A stretch of DNA of 64,000 nucleotides from contig JAGZHZ010000007.1 of NCBI GenBank assembly GCA_018366495.1, positions 45,973-109,972 of the forward strand, in the 5' to 3' direction. Under the pieces are notes generated by a model. The model had not been told where the DNA came from and did not search any database. It was given only the letters and a program-made list of their open reading frames with translations. Position numbers and translations under genes: made by a program. This DNA is from Clostridiales bacterium. GTDB lineage: Bacteria; Bacillota; Clostridia; Lachnospirales; Lachnospiraceae. Position 1 is the stretch's first letter. Each line of letters starts with the position of its first letter. Shown in pieces: positions 1 through 8,020 of this stretch.

Positions 1-365
1 GGGCGCTTACCGGAAAGCACTTCATTATAGAAGTTTTGTTTCCAATCAATATAAGCTACACTGTCTTCCAGTTCCTGAATCGAAGTACGAAGTTCTTGCT
101 GTTTTTTTGTGAGCATTTCTTTTCTCAGAAGAATAGTGGATTCTCCTTGAAGGCATAAATCCAAATATTCTTTCATTTCCAGAATACTCATACCACATTT
201 TTTTAAACAAACAAGATCCTTAATCCATTTTACATCATGTTCGTCAAAAACACGGTGGTTATTGTTATCACGTTTTACGTTAGGAACCAGACCTTCATTG
301 CAATAATATTTTAATGTCTGATAAGTCATATTTGCCTCTTTGCAAACCTGTTTCATAGTAAACAT
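1..365 (-). CDS. MerR family transcriptional regulator (3' end beyond window)
   Basis: An open frame runs from ATG at 365 leftward for 121 codons without a stop, so the C-terminus lies outside the window. The N-terminus (MFTMKQVCKEANMTYQTLKYY, read as two pieces around residue 13) is a MerR winged-helix domain: helix-turn-helix, then a wing with NNNHRVFDEHDV, then KKCGMSILEMKEYL and a long helix (residues about 80-110) that is the usual dimerisation coiled coil. The start is set by GGAGG seven bases upstream. It is divergent from the redox genes that begin at 717, and their promoter has a MerR-type operator in a 19-bp spacer, so this protein is the natural candidate regulator. The effector-binding part is not visible, so the inducer cannot be guessed. 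Confidence 0.9.
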   Translation of the reverse strand, partial: MFTMKQVCKEANMTYQTLKYYCNEGLVPNVKRDNNNHRVFDEHDVKWIKDLVCLKKCGMSILEMKEYLDLCLQGESTILLRKEMLTKKQQELRTSIQELEDSVAYIDWKQNFYNEVLSGKR

Positions 366-447
366 AAGAAAGGCCTCCTTGATTTCACATAAAGTTCATA
401 AACATATCAAAAAAGCTATTAATCGGTGATTATATCCATTCAATAAA

Positions 448-504
448 TAATCGGTAGTATCAAACGATAGAAACAATGAAATTATAGCATCATTTCAAAA
501 GAGA
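448..504 (+). repeat. 57-bp imperfect direct repeat, copy A
   Basis: This copy shares TAATCGGT, then ATCAAACGATAGAAA, then a matching A/T-rich tail ending AAAGAGA or TAAAGA with copy B at 634-690. The two lie 186 bp apart in the same orientation. Copy A overlaps the predicted minus-strand promoter of the MerR gene. It may be an old duplication of the promoter region or a second regulator site. Confidence 0.6.
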
Positions 505-509
505 TGCAA
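481..509 (-). promoter_or_regulatory. Predicted promoter of the MerR gene
   Basis: On the minus strand TTGCAT (509-504) is followed after 17 bp by TATAAT (486-481). This is a near-consensus sigma-A promoter pointing to the MerR gene, giving a leader of about 110 nt. It lies inside repeat copy A. Confidence 0.6.
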
Positions 510-606
510 GATTTGTCAGGAAAGGACTAGAATGCCAGTTTAATACCATTACCTTTGACAACCTTATATAATGGGCAGAGAAAAATATTAATTCTTAAAA
601 AAACAC

Positions 607-637
607 TTGACCGATTGTTACAACCGGAGAATATAAT
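607..637 (+). promoter_or_regulatory. MerR-type promoter with 19-bp spacer and internal dyad operator
   Basis: TTGACC (607-612) and TATAAT (632-637) are separated by 19 bp, longer than the usual 17. A dyad, CCGATTGTTACAACCGG (611-627), fills the spacer; its two arms are complementary apart from one pair and the centre. Over-long spacers with a central inverted repeat are the hallmark of promoters that MerR-family activators untwist. The gene at 717 starts about 75 nt downstream. Confidence 0.75.
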
Positions 638-690
638 CGGTGACATCAAACGATAGAAATAGTGGAATTAGAACACTGTTTCAGTAAAGA
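634..690 (+). repeat. 57-bp imperfect direct repeat, copy B
   Basis: Second copy of the repeat at 448-504. It begins in the -10 box of the MerR-type promoter and extends through the transcription start into the leader of the gene at 717. Confidence 0.6.
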
Positions 691-716
691 AACAAGAAAA
701 ATCAGGAGGAAAGCAG

Positions 717-1484
717 ATGGTATTTTATTTCACAGGTACAGGTAACAGTTTGTACATAGCAAAACAGATTTCTGAAAATCCAATTAGTATCCCAAAGATT
801 ATGCGGCAGAAATCATTGGATTTTGTCGCTGACAGTATAGGAATTGTTGCTCCTGTTTATGGGCATGAAGTTCCGGATATGGTAAAAGATTTTTTAAGAA
901 GAGCTCATTTTCATACAGAATATTTTTATATGATTCTTACCTATGGGAACAGGCATGGAGGAACAGCTGAACTGGCAAAAGAACTTTGTGATGAATGCGG
1001 TATTACAGTGAATTATATCAATGTAATTATGATGGTGGATAATTGGCTGCCAAGTTTTGATATGAACGAACAGAAAAAAATAGATAAAAAGGTGGAGGAA
1101 AATTTGAAATTGATTTTAGATGATTTATTCTCTCATAAGAATAAGATTTCTGAGGTAACGAATATCGATAGAGAAGCACACAGGCAGTTTCTGAACCGTA
1201 TGAGCCAAATGGCGCCGGACGTATGGCAGCATTTTTTGTGGATCACAGATGCTTGTATCGGATGTGAAATATGCGAGAAAGTGTGTCCGTCATCTTCAAT
1301 TCATGTATCAGATGGAAAAGCAGTGTATGTACCGGGAAAGTGTCAAACCTGTCTGGCCTGTGCTCATGCCTGTCCTCAGAAGGCAATTCAGCTGACAGTT
1401 CCGGAAGTTAATGCTGGCGCTCGTTATCGTAATAAGCATATTTCTTTAAAAGAGATTATAGATGCAAACTGGCAGATTTCATAA
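717..1484 (+). CDS. EFR1-type flavodoxin/ferredoxin fusion protein
   Basis: A 255-residue cytoplasmic electron-transfer protein. The N-terminal half is flavodoxin-like, with the FMN phosphate loop YFTGTGNS at residues 4-11. The C-terminal part has two [4Fe-4S] ferredoxin motifs, CIGCEICEKVCP and CQTCLACAHACP, each CxxCxxCxxxCP. This matches the family annotated as EFR1 ferredoxin, of unknown partner. Start: ATG with AGGAGGAAAGCAG in front. It is the first gene after the MerR-type promoter and is followed 45 bp later by an alcohol dehydrogenase, which suggests a role in moving electrons to or from that enzyme or the flavodoxins downstream (inference). Confidence 0.88.
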   Translation: MVFYFTGTGNSLYIAKQISENPISIPKIMRQKSLDFVADSIGIVAPVYGHEVPDMVKDFLRRAHFHTEYFYMILTYGNRHGGTAELAKELCDECGITVNYINVIMMVDNWLPSFDMNEQKKIDKKVEENLKLILDDLFSHKNKISEVTNIDREAHRQFLNRMSQMAPDVWQHFLWITDACIGCEICEKVCPSSSIHVSDGKAVYVPGKCQTCLACAHACPQKAIQLTVPEVNAGARYRNKHISLKEIIDANWQIS

Positions 1485-1529
1485 ATATCATTAACGAAGT
1501 ATCGGAAATATGAAAGGAGCGATAATACA

Positions 1530-2675
1530 ATGAAAAAATTTACATTTGCATATCCTACAAAAGTTTATTTCGGGGAAGGAATTGCAGCAGAAGCGCTGGA
1601 ACAGGAACTTTCAAAAGTCGGAGAAGCTGTGATGCTGGCTTATGGCGGCGGTTCCATTCATAAAAATGGCATTTATAAGGAAATCAATGACTGCCTTTTG
1701 AAAGCTGGCAAAAAAGTAGTGGAGTTTTCTGGTATTATGCCAAATCCTACCTATATGAAAGTACAAGAAGGCGTAGATCTTGTTCGCAAACATCATGTAG
1801 ATTTTATTTTAGCAGTAGGAGGCGGCAGTGTCATTGACTGCTGTAAAGTGATTTCCGCGCAGACTATATTGGAGGAAGACATTTGGCAAATGGAATATAG
1901 GGAAAAATTTTTCCCAAAAGGCGGAATTCCTATGGGTGTCATTGTTACAGCATCTGGGACAGGAGCCGAGATGAATGCCGGTGCAGTCATTACTTACGAA
2001 GAGAAGAAATGGAAGGGACCAATCTTTGGAAATGGAGCATCCTTTGCCGTTCTTGATCCAGCCTATACCATGTCTGTGTCGGCACAGCAAGTTTTTTCTG
2101 GCGCTTTTGATACGCTGAGCCATGCTATGGAAACTTATCTGGGGACTTCAGATGAAGAAAATGTATCCGATGATGTAGCACTTGCTATCATGCGGAACAC
2201 AGTGGTAAATATGCGCCGTCTGCTGGTAAATTTTCAGGATATGCAGGCAAGAAGTAATCTGATGTGGGATTCTGCCATGGCAGAAAATGGGATTTTAAAA
2301 GCAGGCAGGCTTACAGATTTTCAGGCTCATCAGATGAAACATCAACTTGGGGCATACACCGATTGCAATCATGGGCAGGGGCTTGCCGTAATCCAGCCAG
2401 TTTATTACCGTCACATCGTAAAGGATGCAGAGCAAAAATTTACTCGATTTGCAAAGGTGGTTTTTAGTGTTGAAACTGCTGAGGAAGGATTGGATGCTCT
2501 GGATGGTTTTATCAGAGAATGCGGACTGCCCACAAAAATGAGCCAGCTCAAGTCCACGGTGGAAATTACACCGCAGGTACTGAGAAAAGTAGCGGATACA
2601 TGTAATCTTATCAAGTGCAATCCTCGTAAACTGGACCGTGAAGAAATCTATGAGATTTTGTCAGAATGTCTGTAA
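1530..2675 (+). CDS. Iron-containing alcohol dehydrogenase (butanol dehydrogenase type)
   Basis: A 381-residue group III metal-dependent alcohol dehydrogenase, expected to interconvert aldehydes and alcohols with NAD(P)H. Seen: the nucleotide-binding AVGGGSVIDCCK segment (around residue 95), VTASGTGAEMN, and the metal ligands Asp and His in GAFDTLSHAMETYL and two His in DFQAHQMKHQLG and CNHGQGLAV. Length fits the BDH/YqhD-like subfamily. The ATG is preceded by GAAAGGAG. It likely shares a transcript with the EFR1 gene (45-bp gap). Substrate cannot be fixed from sequence. Confidence 0.93.
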   Translation: MKKFTFAYPTKVYFGEGIAAEALEQELSKVGEAVMLAYGGGSIHKNGIYKEINDCLLKAGKKVVEFSGIMPNPTYMKVQEGVDLVRKHHVDFILAVGGGSVIDCCKVISAQTILEEDIWQMEYREKFFPKGGIPMGVIVTASGTGAEMNAGAVITYEEKKWKGPIFGNGASFAVLDPAYTMSVSAQQVFSGAFDTLSHAMETYLGTSDEENVSDDVALAIMRNTVVNMRRLLVNFQDMQARSNLMWDSAMAENGILKAGRLTDFQAHQMKHQLGAYTDCNHGQGLAVIQPVYYRHIVKDAEQKFTRFAKVVFSVETAEEGLDALDGFIRECGLPTKMSQLKSTVEITPQVLRKVADTCNLIKCNPRKLDREEIYEILSECL

Positions 2676-2813
2676 AGAGTACTGTTTTTTGAAAAATCAT
2701 ATATGATATGCCATATATTAAGCATATTCAGGAAAAGATGCTGGGAAAACAATTGATTGGATATGGGAATATTCAGATACACATAAAAGATGAAGTTAAG
2801 AAAGGATGATACC

Positions 2814-3455
2814 ATGAAACTAATAAAAAATATGTTATTGTTTGTACTTAGTCTCGTTTTATGTTTTGCATTGTCTGCCTGCGGAAGCAATAATACTGTA
2901 GAACATAAGTCCTCTGCTGCCGAAGAGGAAGATAGAAAAGAAACAACATCAGCTGAAAAAACATCTGAAGATACAGAAGAAACAACGAGAGCTGATGAAG
3001 ATGGAAAAAATATTTTAGTTGCATATTTTTCTTATACAGGAACTACCGAGAAAGCAGCACAGACGATTGCAGAATACACAGGCGGTGATTTGGCAAAAAT
3101 TGAGAGAGCAGAAGAATATGATGATGTATACAAAGAAGGAGAAGTGGAAATTAAGGAAGGTATTCGTCCGCAAATCACGGTATCTGTGGATCATATCGAA
3201 GAATATGACACAATTTTTGTAGGTTATCCTATTTGGTGGGATGAAGCTCCTGCTATGATAGCGACTTTCCTTGGAGATAACGATTTTTCTGGTAAGACAA
3301 TCGTTCCATTCTGTACCAGTGCCAGTGATGATATTGAAAATAGTATTCATATTTTCAGCGAGCTTTGTCCCGATGCTGTGATTAAAGAAGGGCTTACTGC
3401 AAATGATGAAAAGGACATCGAACCATGGATTCAAAGCCTTGGACTTATGAAATAG
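2814..3455 (+). CDS. Lipoprotein-anchored flavodoxin
   Basis: A 213-residue protein with a lipoprotein signal peptide (hydrophobic core then LSACG, Cys at about residue 23), a Ser/Thr/Glu-rich linker, then a flavodoxin domain. The FMN phosphate loop is SYTGTTEKAA, and the isoalloxazine region has GYPIWWDEAP. An exported flavodoxin would hand electrons to or from extracytoplasmic partners. The ATG at 2814 was chosen because AAAGGA lies just upstream; an in-frame ATG at 2790 would spoil the signal peptide. The related gene at 3618 looks like a paralogue. The exact acceptor is unknown. Confidence 0.87.
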   Translation: MKLIKNMLLFVLSLVLCFALSACGSNNTVEHKSSAAEEEDRKETTSAEKTSEDTEETTRADEDGKNILVAYFSYTGTTEKAAQTIAEYTGGDLAKIERAEEYDDVYKEGEVEIKEGIRPQITVSVDHIEEYDTIFVGYPIWWDEAPAMIATFLGDNDFSGKTIVPFCTSASDDIENSIHIFSELCPDAVIKEGLTANDEKDIEPWIQSLGLMK

Positions 3456-3481
3456 ATCTGTGAATAGGAGATTAGAATAAA

Positions 3482-3584
3482 ATGAGTAAAAATATATTGC
3501 TTATTTCAGCCAGCCCTTTGAAAGGGCGGAGATTTAAATGTACTTTGTGAAAAAGCATACCAGATGGGAAAAATCATCTGTTGA
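3482..3584 (+). pseudogene. Remnant of an NADPH-dependent FMN reductase/flavodoxin-like gene
   Basis: A good ribosome site (GGAG) precedes ATG at 3482. The frame reads MSKNILLISASPLKG and then runs to a stop at 3548. One base later in phase the sequence reads KGGDLNVLCEKAYQMGK, the usual continuation of the family motif (S-x-S-P-x-K-G-G-N-S-x-x-L-C). So one frameshift separates the two halves, and everything after about residue 33 is missing. I read this as a truncated, frameshifted gene lying between the two lipoprotein flavodoxins. Confidence 0.7.
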
Positions 3585-3617
3585 TATAGATAACAAAAAG
3601 TAAAGGAGCAAAACACA

Positions 3618-4355
3618 ATGAAAAAAACAACAGCATTACTTCTTTCTGCTTTTTTGGCTCTTTCTATAACTGCCTGTGGAAATCAAAATACTTTGGAGCA
3701 AAAAACTGTCAAAATTACAGCTCCGACAGCGGAATCTGCCGATGAGAGTATAGAACAAACTCCATCTGGAGATACAGAAAGTGCAAATGCAGCAGAAACA
3801 GGAAACAGCAATATCTTAGTTGCGTATTTTTCAGTTATGGAAACAGACGATGTGGATACTGTGGCCAGTGCAAGCCGTGTTGCAGTAAATGGAGAAAATT
3901 TAGGAAATAATGAGTATATTGCACAGATTATTCAGAGAGAAACAGGAGGAGATCTGTTTTCTATTGAAACCGTACAGGAATATCCTGCGATACACGATTC
4001 ACTTTTAGAGTATGCTTATAATGAGAAGGCAGAAAATGCAAGACCAGAGTTGGAAACAAAGATTGAAAATCCTGACAGTTATGATGTGATTTTTTTAGGT
4101 TATCCAAACTGGAATGCAGATTTACCGATGCCACTTTATACATTTCTGGAAGAATATAATTTTAGCGGAAAAACAATCATTCCGTTTACTACTCACGGTG
4201 GAAGCGGATTTTCCAGAACGATTCAGACAATTTCGGATTTGCATCCAAATGCAACAGTGGTTTCTGATGGCCTTTCTATCTCACGGAACAGTGTGATAGG
4301 AGCAGAAGGAGAAGTTGTAGAATGGGTAAATGAACTTGGGCTGACTGCAGAGTAA
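3618..4355 (+). CDS. Lipoprotein flavodoxin-like protein with altered FMN loop
   Basis: A 245-residue paralogue of the gene at 2814: signal peptide with ITACG lipobox (Cys near residue 20), an acidic/Ser-rich linker, then a flavodoxin-like domain (NILVAYFS, GYPNWNADLPMPLYTFLE, SGKTIIPFTTHGGSGF). The usual T/S-x-T-G-x-T phosphate loop is replaced by a longer insert (SVMETDDVDTVASASRVAV), a pattern seen in flavodoxin_4-type proteins; FMN binding may therefore differ. Start ATG has AAAGGAG upstream. Likely exported and lipid-anchored, working with its neighbours. Confidence 0.85.
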   Translation: MKKTTALLLSAFLALSITACGNQNTLEQKTVKITAPTAESADESIEQTPSGDTESANAAETGNSNILVAYFSVMETDDVDTVASASRVAVNGENLGNNEYIAQIIQRETGGDLFSIETVQEYPAIHDSLLEYAYNEKAENARPELETKIENPDSYDVIFLGYPNWNADLPMPLYTFLEEYNFSGKTIIPFTTHGGSGFSRTIQTISDLHPNATVVSDGLSISRNSVIGAEGEVVEWVNELGLTAE

Positions 4356-4366
4356 TATGAAAGAAT

Positions 4367-4400
4367 AAGTATCTGCCTATGGTCTTATAGGCAGATACTT
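4367..4400 (+). terminator. 13-bp hairpin between flavodoxin and DUF4405 genes
   Basis: AAGTATCTGCCTA (4367-4379) pairs perfectly with TAGGCAGATACTT (4388-4400) around an 8-nt loop. No T-run follows, so it is more likely an RNA-stabilising or processing hairpin than a strong terminator. It ends 23 nt before the next start codon. Confidence 0.5.
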
Positions 4401-4423
4401 GTCTGTAGAAAGGATTGTTTTTG

Positions 4424-5125
4424 ATGAAGAAAAAATTTGTCAGTAAAATCATTGTTGATATAATTATGACCGTTTTATTATTGTTTCTTATGGGCAGGCA
4501 GCTTACCGGAAATTTCGTTCATGAATGGATGGGAACAGGAATTTTTATTTTATGGATGATCCATCATATTTTGAACCGAAATTGGTATCATCATCTTTTT
4601 CAGGGAAAGTATACACTTATGCGTATGGTACAGACAGTCGTGAATTTTGCGGTATTGTTTTTCATGTTGGAAATGATGGTGAGCGGAATCATACTTTCCA
4701 GAGAGGTATTTACTTTTCTTCCAATTTCCGGTGGAATTGCTTTGACAAGAACACTGCATATGCTTGGTGCTTTTTGGGGGTTCGTACTAATGTCCCTGCA
4801 CCTTGGTCTGCATTGGAATATGATTCTTGCTATGATACGGAAAATGACAGGAAAAACGGATTCTAAACTGCGGCAATTCTTAGTGCGCTTTTTAGCCATT
4901 TTTATTGCTGGATATGGACTATATGCATTTCTGAAAAATCAGTTTCCAGCTTATATGTTTTTAACCTCTTCTTTTGTATTTTTTGATTTTGAAAGACCTG
5001 TTCCACTTTTTTTGGCAGAATATACTGCAATTATGGGACTGTTTATATTTTTGTCATATTATATTTCAAAAGGGATAAAAAACCGAGCTGGCAGAAATAA
5101 AAAGTTTAGCGAAAAAGAAAAGTAA
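4424..5125 (+). CDS. DUF4405 membrane protein, probable b-type cytochrome-like
   Basis: A 233-residue integral membrane protein with about five hydrophobic helices. His residues sit within or at the ends of helices (VHEWMG, WMIHHIL, WYHHLF, TLHMLGAFWGF, SLHLGLHW), as in bis-His haem b proteins; this fits DUF4405, related to cytochrome b561-type domains. Start: ATG at 4424 with AGAAAGGA nine bases upstream; an in-frame TTG at 4415 is less likely. As the last gene of the redox island it could pass electrons across the membrane to the lipoprotein flavodoxins (inference from haem-type helices and context). Confidence 0.8.
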   Translation: MKKKFVSKIIVDIIMTVLLLFLMGRQLTGNFVHEWMGTGIFILWMIHHILNRNWYHHLFQGKYTLMRMVQTVVNFAVLFFMLEMMVSGIILSREVFTFLPISGGIALTRTLHMLGAFWGFVLMSLHLGLHWNMILAMIRKMTGKTDSKLRQFLVRFLAIFIAGYGLYAFLKNQFPAYMFLTSSFVFFDFERPVPLFLAEYTAIMGLFIFLSYYISKGIKNRAGRNKKFSEKEK

Positions 5126-5460
5126 CAAATCAGATAAAAGGGGGATTTCTGACATTTTTCCGTTGGTTATAGCCTGGGGATTCACCAGTGGAGAATCTCA
5201 TATACCAACAAGTGTAATTGATTCTGCTTGACGAAAGATATTTGCTTGAAGTTCTGCACTAAAATGTATATAATAGTGTAGATTGAATTATTTCAATCAT
5301 CTGTCAGAAGCTTCATGTAATGTTGAATTGTGTTGTACAATTATGCGTAGTGTTTTCCGGTGATAAATAGTAAAAAAATATGTTAAAAATGATCAAACCG
5401 GATTTTTGAGCAAAAAATGCACAAAATCAGCAAAAATATATAGAAACAGAAAGGAAAAAC
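5126..5460. other. Gene-free stretch with a promoter
   Basis: These 335 bases separate the redox island from the housekeeping block. I see one clear promoter (5246-5274) and an AT-rich leader of about 180 nt before the gene at 5461. No RNA family was recognised and no convincing small gene. Confidence 0.6.
5246..5274 (+). promoter_or_regulatory. Predicted sigma-A promoter
   Basis: TTGAAG (5246-5251), a 17-bp spacer and TATAAT (5269-5274), with the start of transcription expected near 5281. It faces the radical SAM gene at 5461 and could drive the whole following block. Confidence 0.6.
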
Positions 5461-7326
5461 ATGAGAAAACTTGCGTTAAGTGATGAAATATTACTAAAAA
5501 TAGAGAAACCTGCCCGATATATCGGGAATGAGGTCAATAGTGTCATAAAAGACCCTGAAAAAGTGGATATTAGGTTCGCGATGTGCTTTCCTGACGTCTA
5601 TGAAATCGGAATGTCTCATCTGGGCATTCAGATTCTATATGATATGCTGAATAGAAGAGATGATATTTACTGTGAACGCGTATACTCCCCGTGGACTGAT
5701 CTCGATCAGATTATGCGTAAAGAGCATATTCCATTATTTGCACTTGAGAGTCAGGACCCGATTAAACAGTTTGATTTTTTAGGTATTACGATTCAGTATG
5801 AAATGTGCTACACAAATATTTTACAGATTTTGGATCTGAGTCAGATTCCGATTCTGTCAAAGGATCGTACGGAAGAAGATCCTATTGTGATCGGAGGAGG
5901 ACCTTGCGCCTATAATCCAGAACCACTTGCTGACTTTTTCGATTTGTTTTATATCGGAGAAGGTGAGACGCAATATTTTACTCTGATTGATTTATATAAA
6001 AAGATGAGACAAGAAAAAAAGACAAGAGCAGACTTTTTGAGAGCTGCTGCACAGATTCCAGGTATCTATGTGCCATCTTTATACGAGGCTTCATATGATG
6101 AAAAAGGGATGTTATGTGCTTTTACACCAAAATATGAAGAAGTACCTGCAAAAATCGAAAAACAGATTGTGATGGATGTTACCAATACATACTATCCGAA
6201 GGCGCCTGTTGTTCCATTTATTAAAGTAACTCAGGATCGTGTAGTGCTGGAAATCCAGAGAGGATGTATCCGAGGCTGCCGTTTCTGTCAGGCTGGAATG
6301 CTGTACCGCCCGACAAGAGAGCGCTCTCTGGAAATGTTAAAAGAATATGCGTATGAAATGCTGAAAAATACGGGACATGAAGAAATTTCACTCAGTTCTC
6401 TAAGTTCCAGTGACTATTCTGATTTGGAGGGAATTGTAAATTTCCTGATTGAAGAGTTTGGAAATAAGGGGGTCAACATTTCCCTTCCTTCTCTGCGTAT
6501 AGATGCATTTTCGCTTGATGTAATGAGCAAAGTGCAGGATGTAAAAAAAAGCAGTCTGACATTTGCACCGGAAGCCGGTTCACAGAGACTGCGTGATGTA
6601 ATTAATAAAGGTTTGACAGAAGAAGTGATTCTGAACGGAGCAAAAGAAGCCTTCGATGGCGGATGGAATAAGGTAAAGCTTTATTTTATGCTGGGACTTC
6701 CGACAGAGACAGAGGATGATATAAAAGAGATTGCTCATCTTGCCGATCGGATTGCCAGAAGATACTATGAAATTCCAAAAGAAAAGCGAAATGGAAAATG
6801 CCAGATTACAGTCAGCACTTCCTTTTTTGTTCCGAAACCGTTTACTCCATTCCAATGGACAGCTATGAATACAAAAGATCAGTTTTTAGGAAAAGCCAAG
6901 ATTGTAAATCATGAAGTAAAAGACCAGTTGAATCATAAAAGTATCCGCTATAACTGGCATGAGGCAGATGTTACTATTTTAGAAGGACTTCTTGCAAGAG
7001 GTGACAGAAGAGTAGGAAAGACAATTCTTGCGGCATACAAAAACGGAGCGTTGTATGATGCGTGGTCAGAGACATTTCACTATGAATACTGGGAAAAAGC
7101 ATTTTCTCAGACAGATCTCGATCTTGATTTCTATACGACAAGAGAGCGTGATATACAGGAGCTTCTCCCGTGGGATTTTATAGATATCGGTGTCACAAAG
7201 AAATTTTTGCAGCGTGAATGGGAAAGAGCAAAGCAGGAGGAAGTAACTCCAAACTGTCGAATGAAATGTTCCGGATGCGGTGCAGCACAATACAAGGGAG
7301 GTGTCTGTCTTGAAAATCAGAATTAA
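5461..7326 (+). CDS. TIGR03960 family B12-binding-like radical SAM protein
   Basis: A 621-residue radical SAM enzyme of unknown reaction. The cluster motif CxxxCxxC is at Cys269, Cys273 and Cys276 (RGCIRGCRFCQAG). The N-terminal region resembles a cobalamin-binding Rossmann fold (FAMCFPDVYEIGMSHLGIQI), and the C-terminus has a Cys cluster (CRMKCSGCG) that may hold a second metal centre. It overlaps the TIGR03936 gene (start 7310), a pairing seen in many bacteria and sometimes as one fused protein. The neighbourhood (RNase G, L21, L27) points to RNA or ribosome modification, but this is inference. ATG follows GAAAGGAAAAAC. Confidence 0.92.
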   Translation: MRKLALSDEILLKIEKPARYIGNEVNSVIKDPEKVDIRFAMCFPDVYEIGMSHLGIQILYDMLNRRDDIYCERVYSPWTDLDQIMRKEHIPLFALESQDPIKQFDFLGITIQYEMCYTNILQILDLSQIPILSKDRTEEDPIVIGGGPCAYNPEPLADFFDLFYIGEGETQYFTLIDLYKKMRQEKKTRADFLRAAAQIPGIYVPSLYEASYDEKGMLCAFTPKYEEVPAKIEKQIVMDVTNTYYPKAPVVPFIKVTQDRVVLEIQRGCIRGCRFCQAGMLYRPTRERSLEMLKEYAYEMLKNTGHEEISLSSLSSSDYSDLEGIVNFLIEEFGNKGVNISLPSLRIDAFSLDVMSKVQDVKKSSLTFAPEAGSQRLRDVINKGLTEEVILNGAKEAFDGGWNKVKLYFMLGLPTETEDDIKEIAHLADRIARRYYEIPKEKRNGKCQITVSTSFFVPKPFTPFQWTAMNTKDQFLGKAKIVNHEVKDQLNHKSIRYNWHEADVTILEGLLARGDRRVGKTILAAYKNGALYDAWSETFHYEYWEKAFSQTDLDLDFYTTRERDIQELLPWDFIDIGVTKKFLQREWERAKQEEVTPNCRMKCSGCGAAQYKGGVCLENQN

Positions 7327-8020
7327 ATTTTCAAAACATGGAGCAATGAAATTTATCGGACATCTGGATATTATGCGCTATTTTCAGAAAGCAATCCGCC
7401 GAGCCGATCTGGATATTGTCTATACGGAAGGATTCAGCCCTCACATGGTCATGTCATTTGCCTCTCCTCTCGGAGTTGGTCTGACAAGTGATGCAGAATA
7501 TTTTGATATTGAAATTCACGGTACAATTTCCTCAGAGGAAGCAGTAAATCGTTTAAATCGAGTGATGGTTGATGGAATCGAAGTCCTTTCTTTTCGTCAA
7601 GTCCCTCAAGATAAGGCAAACAAAGCGATGTCTTTAGTTGCGGCAGCAGATTACTTTGTCTCATATCGTGATGGAAAATCTCCTTGTCGCGATTGGCAGG
7701 AAAAACTTCTGGAATTTTACAGTCAGAAACAGATTGTGATCGTGAAAAAGACAAAAAAATCAGAAAAAGAGATGGATATTCGTCCGTATATTTACAAGTT
7801 AGAACAAAAAGATGACGGAATATTTATGCAGCTGTGTGCCGGAAGCGTTACAAATATTAAACCTGAGCTGGTTATGGAAGCATTTACACAATGGCTTCAT
7901 GTCGAGCAACAGCCATTTTCTCTTCTGGTACATCGTATGGAAATGTATGCTGATGTCGGAACAGAGGAAAAGAGGCAATTTGTTTCATTGGAAGATTTAG
8001 GTGAAGAGATTGCAGAGTAA
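7310..8020 (+). CDS. TIGR03936/DUF2344 family protein
   Basis: A 236-residue partner of the radical SAM protein upstream. The N-terminus KIRIKFSKHGAMKFIGHLD and the segment YTEGFSPHMVMSFASPL are characteristic of TIGR03936, which may bind an RNA or nucleotide substrate (role not established). The start is taken as TTG at 7310 because GGGAGG sits eight bases in front and the family begins at this Lys-Ile-Arg segment; ATG at 7280 would lie deep in the upstream gene. Overlap of 17 bp implies translational coupling. Confidence 0.88.
   Translation: MKIRIKFSKHGAMKFIGHLDIMRYFQKAIRRADLDIVYTEGFSPHMVMSFASPLGVGLTSDAEYFDIEIHGTISSEEAVNRLNRVMVDGIEVLSFRQVPQDKANKAMSLVAAADYFVSYRDGKSPCRDWQEKLLEFYSQKQIVIVKKTKKSEKEMDIRPYIYKLEQKDDGIFMQLCAGSVTNIKPELVMEAFTQWLHVEQQPFSLLVHRMEMYADVGTEEKRQFVSLEDLGEEIAE

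Larger units (their letters stand above)
366..716. other. Divergent regulatory region between merR-like gene and redox genes
   Basis: No gene is seen in these 351 bases. They hold a minus-strand promoter for the MerR gene, a plus-strand MerR-type promoter for the gene at 717, and two imperfect copies of a 57-bp repeat. The motif TAATCGGT occurs three times (starts 419, 448 and 634). Confidence 0.75.

Noticed and set aside
2708..2809. A 33-codon open frame ending just before the first lipoprotein flavodoxin.
   Set aside because: No ribosome site and no recognised family. It might be the tail of a lost gene, but nothing shows this, so it was not annotated.
5126..5460. Riboswitch (for example cobalamin or SAM) before the radical SAM gene.
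   Set aside because: No conserved riboswitch core could be recognised in the leader; only a promoter was supported.
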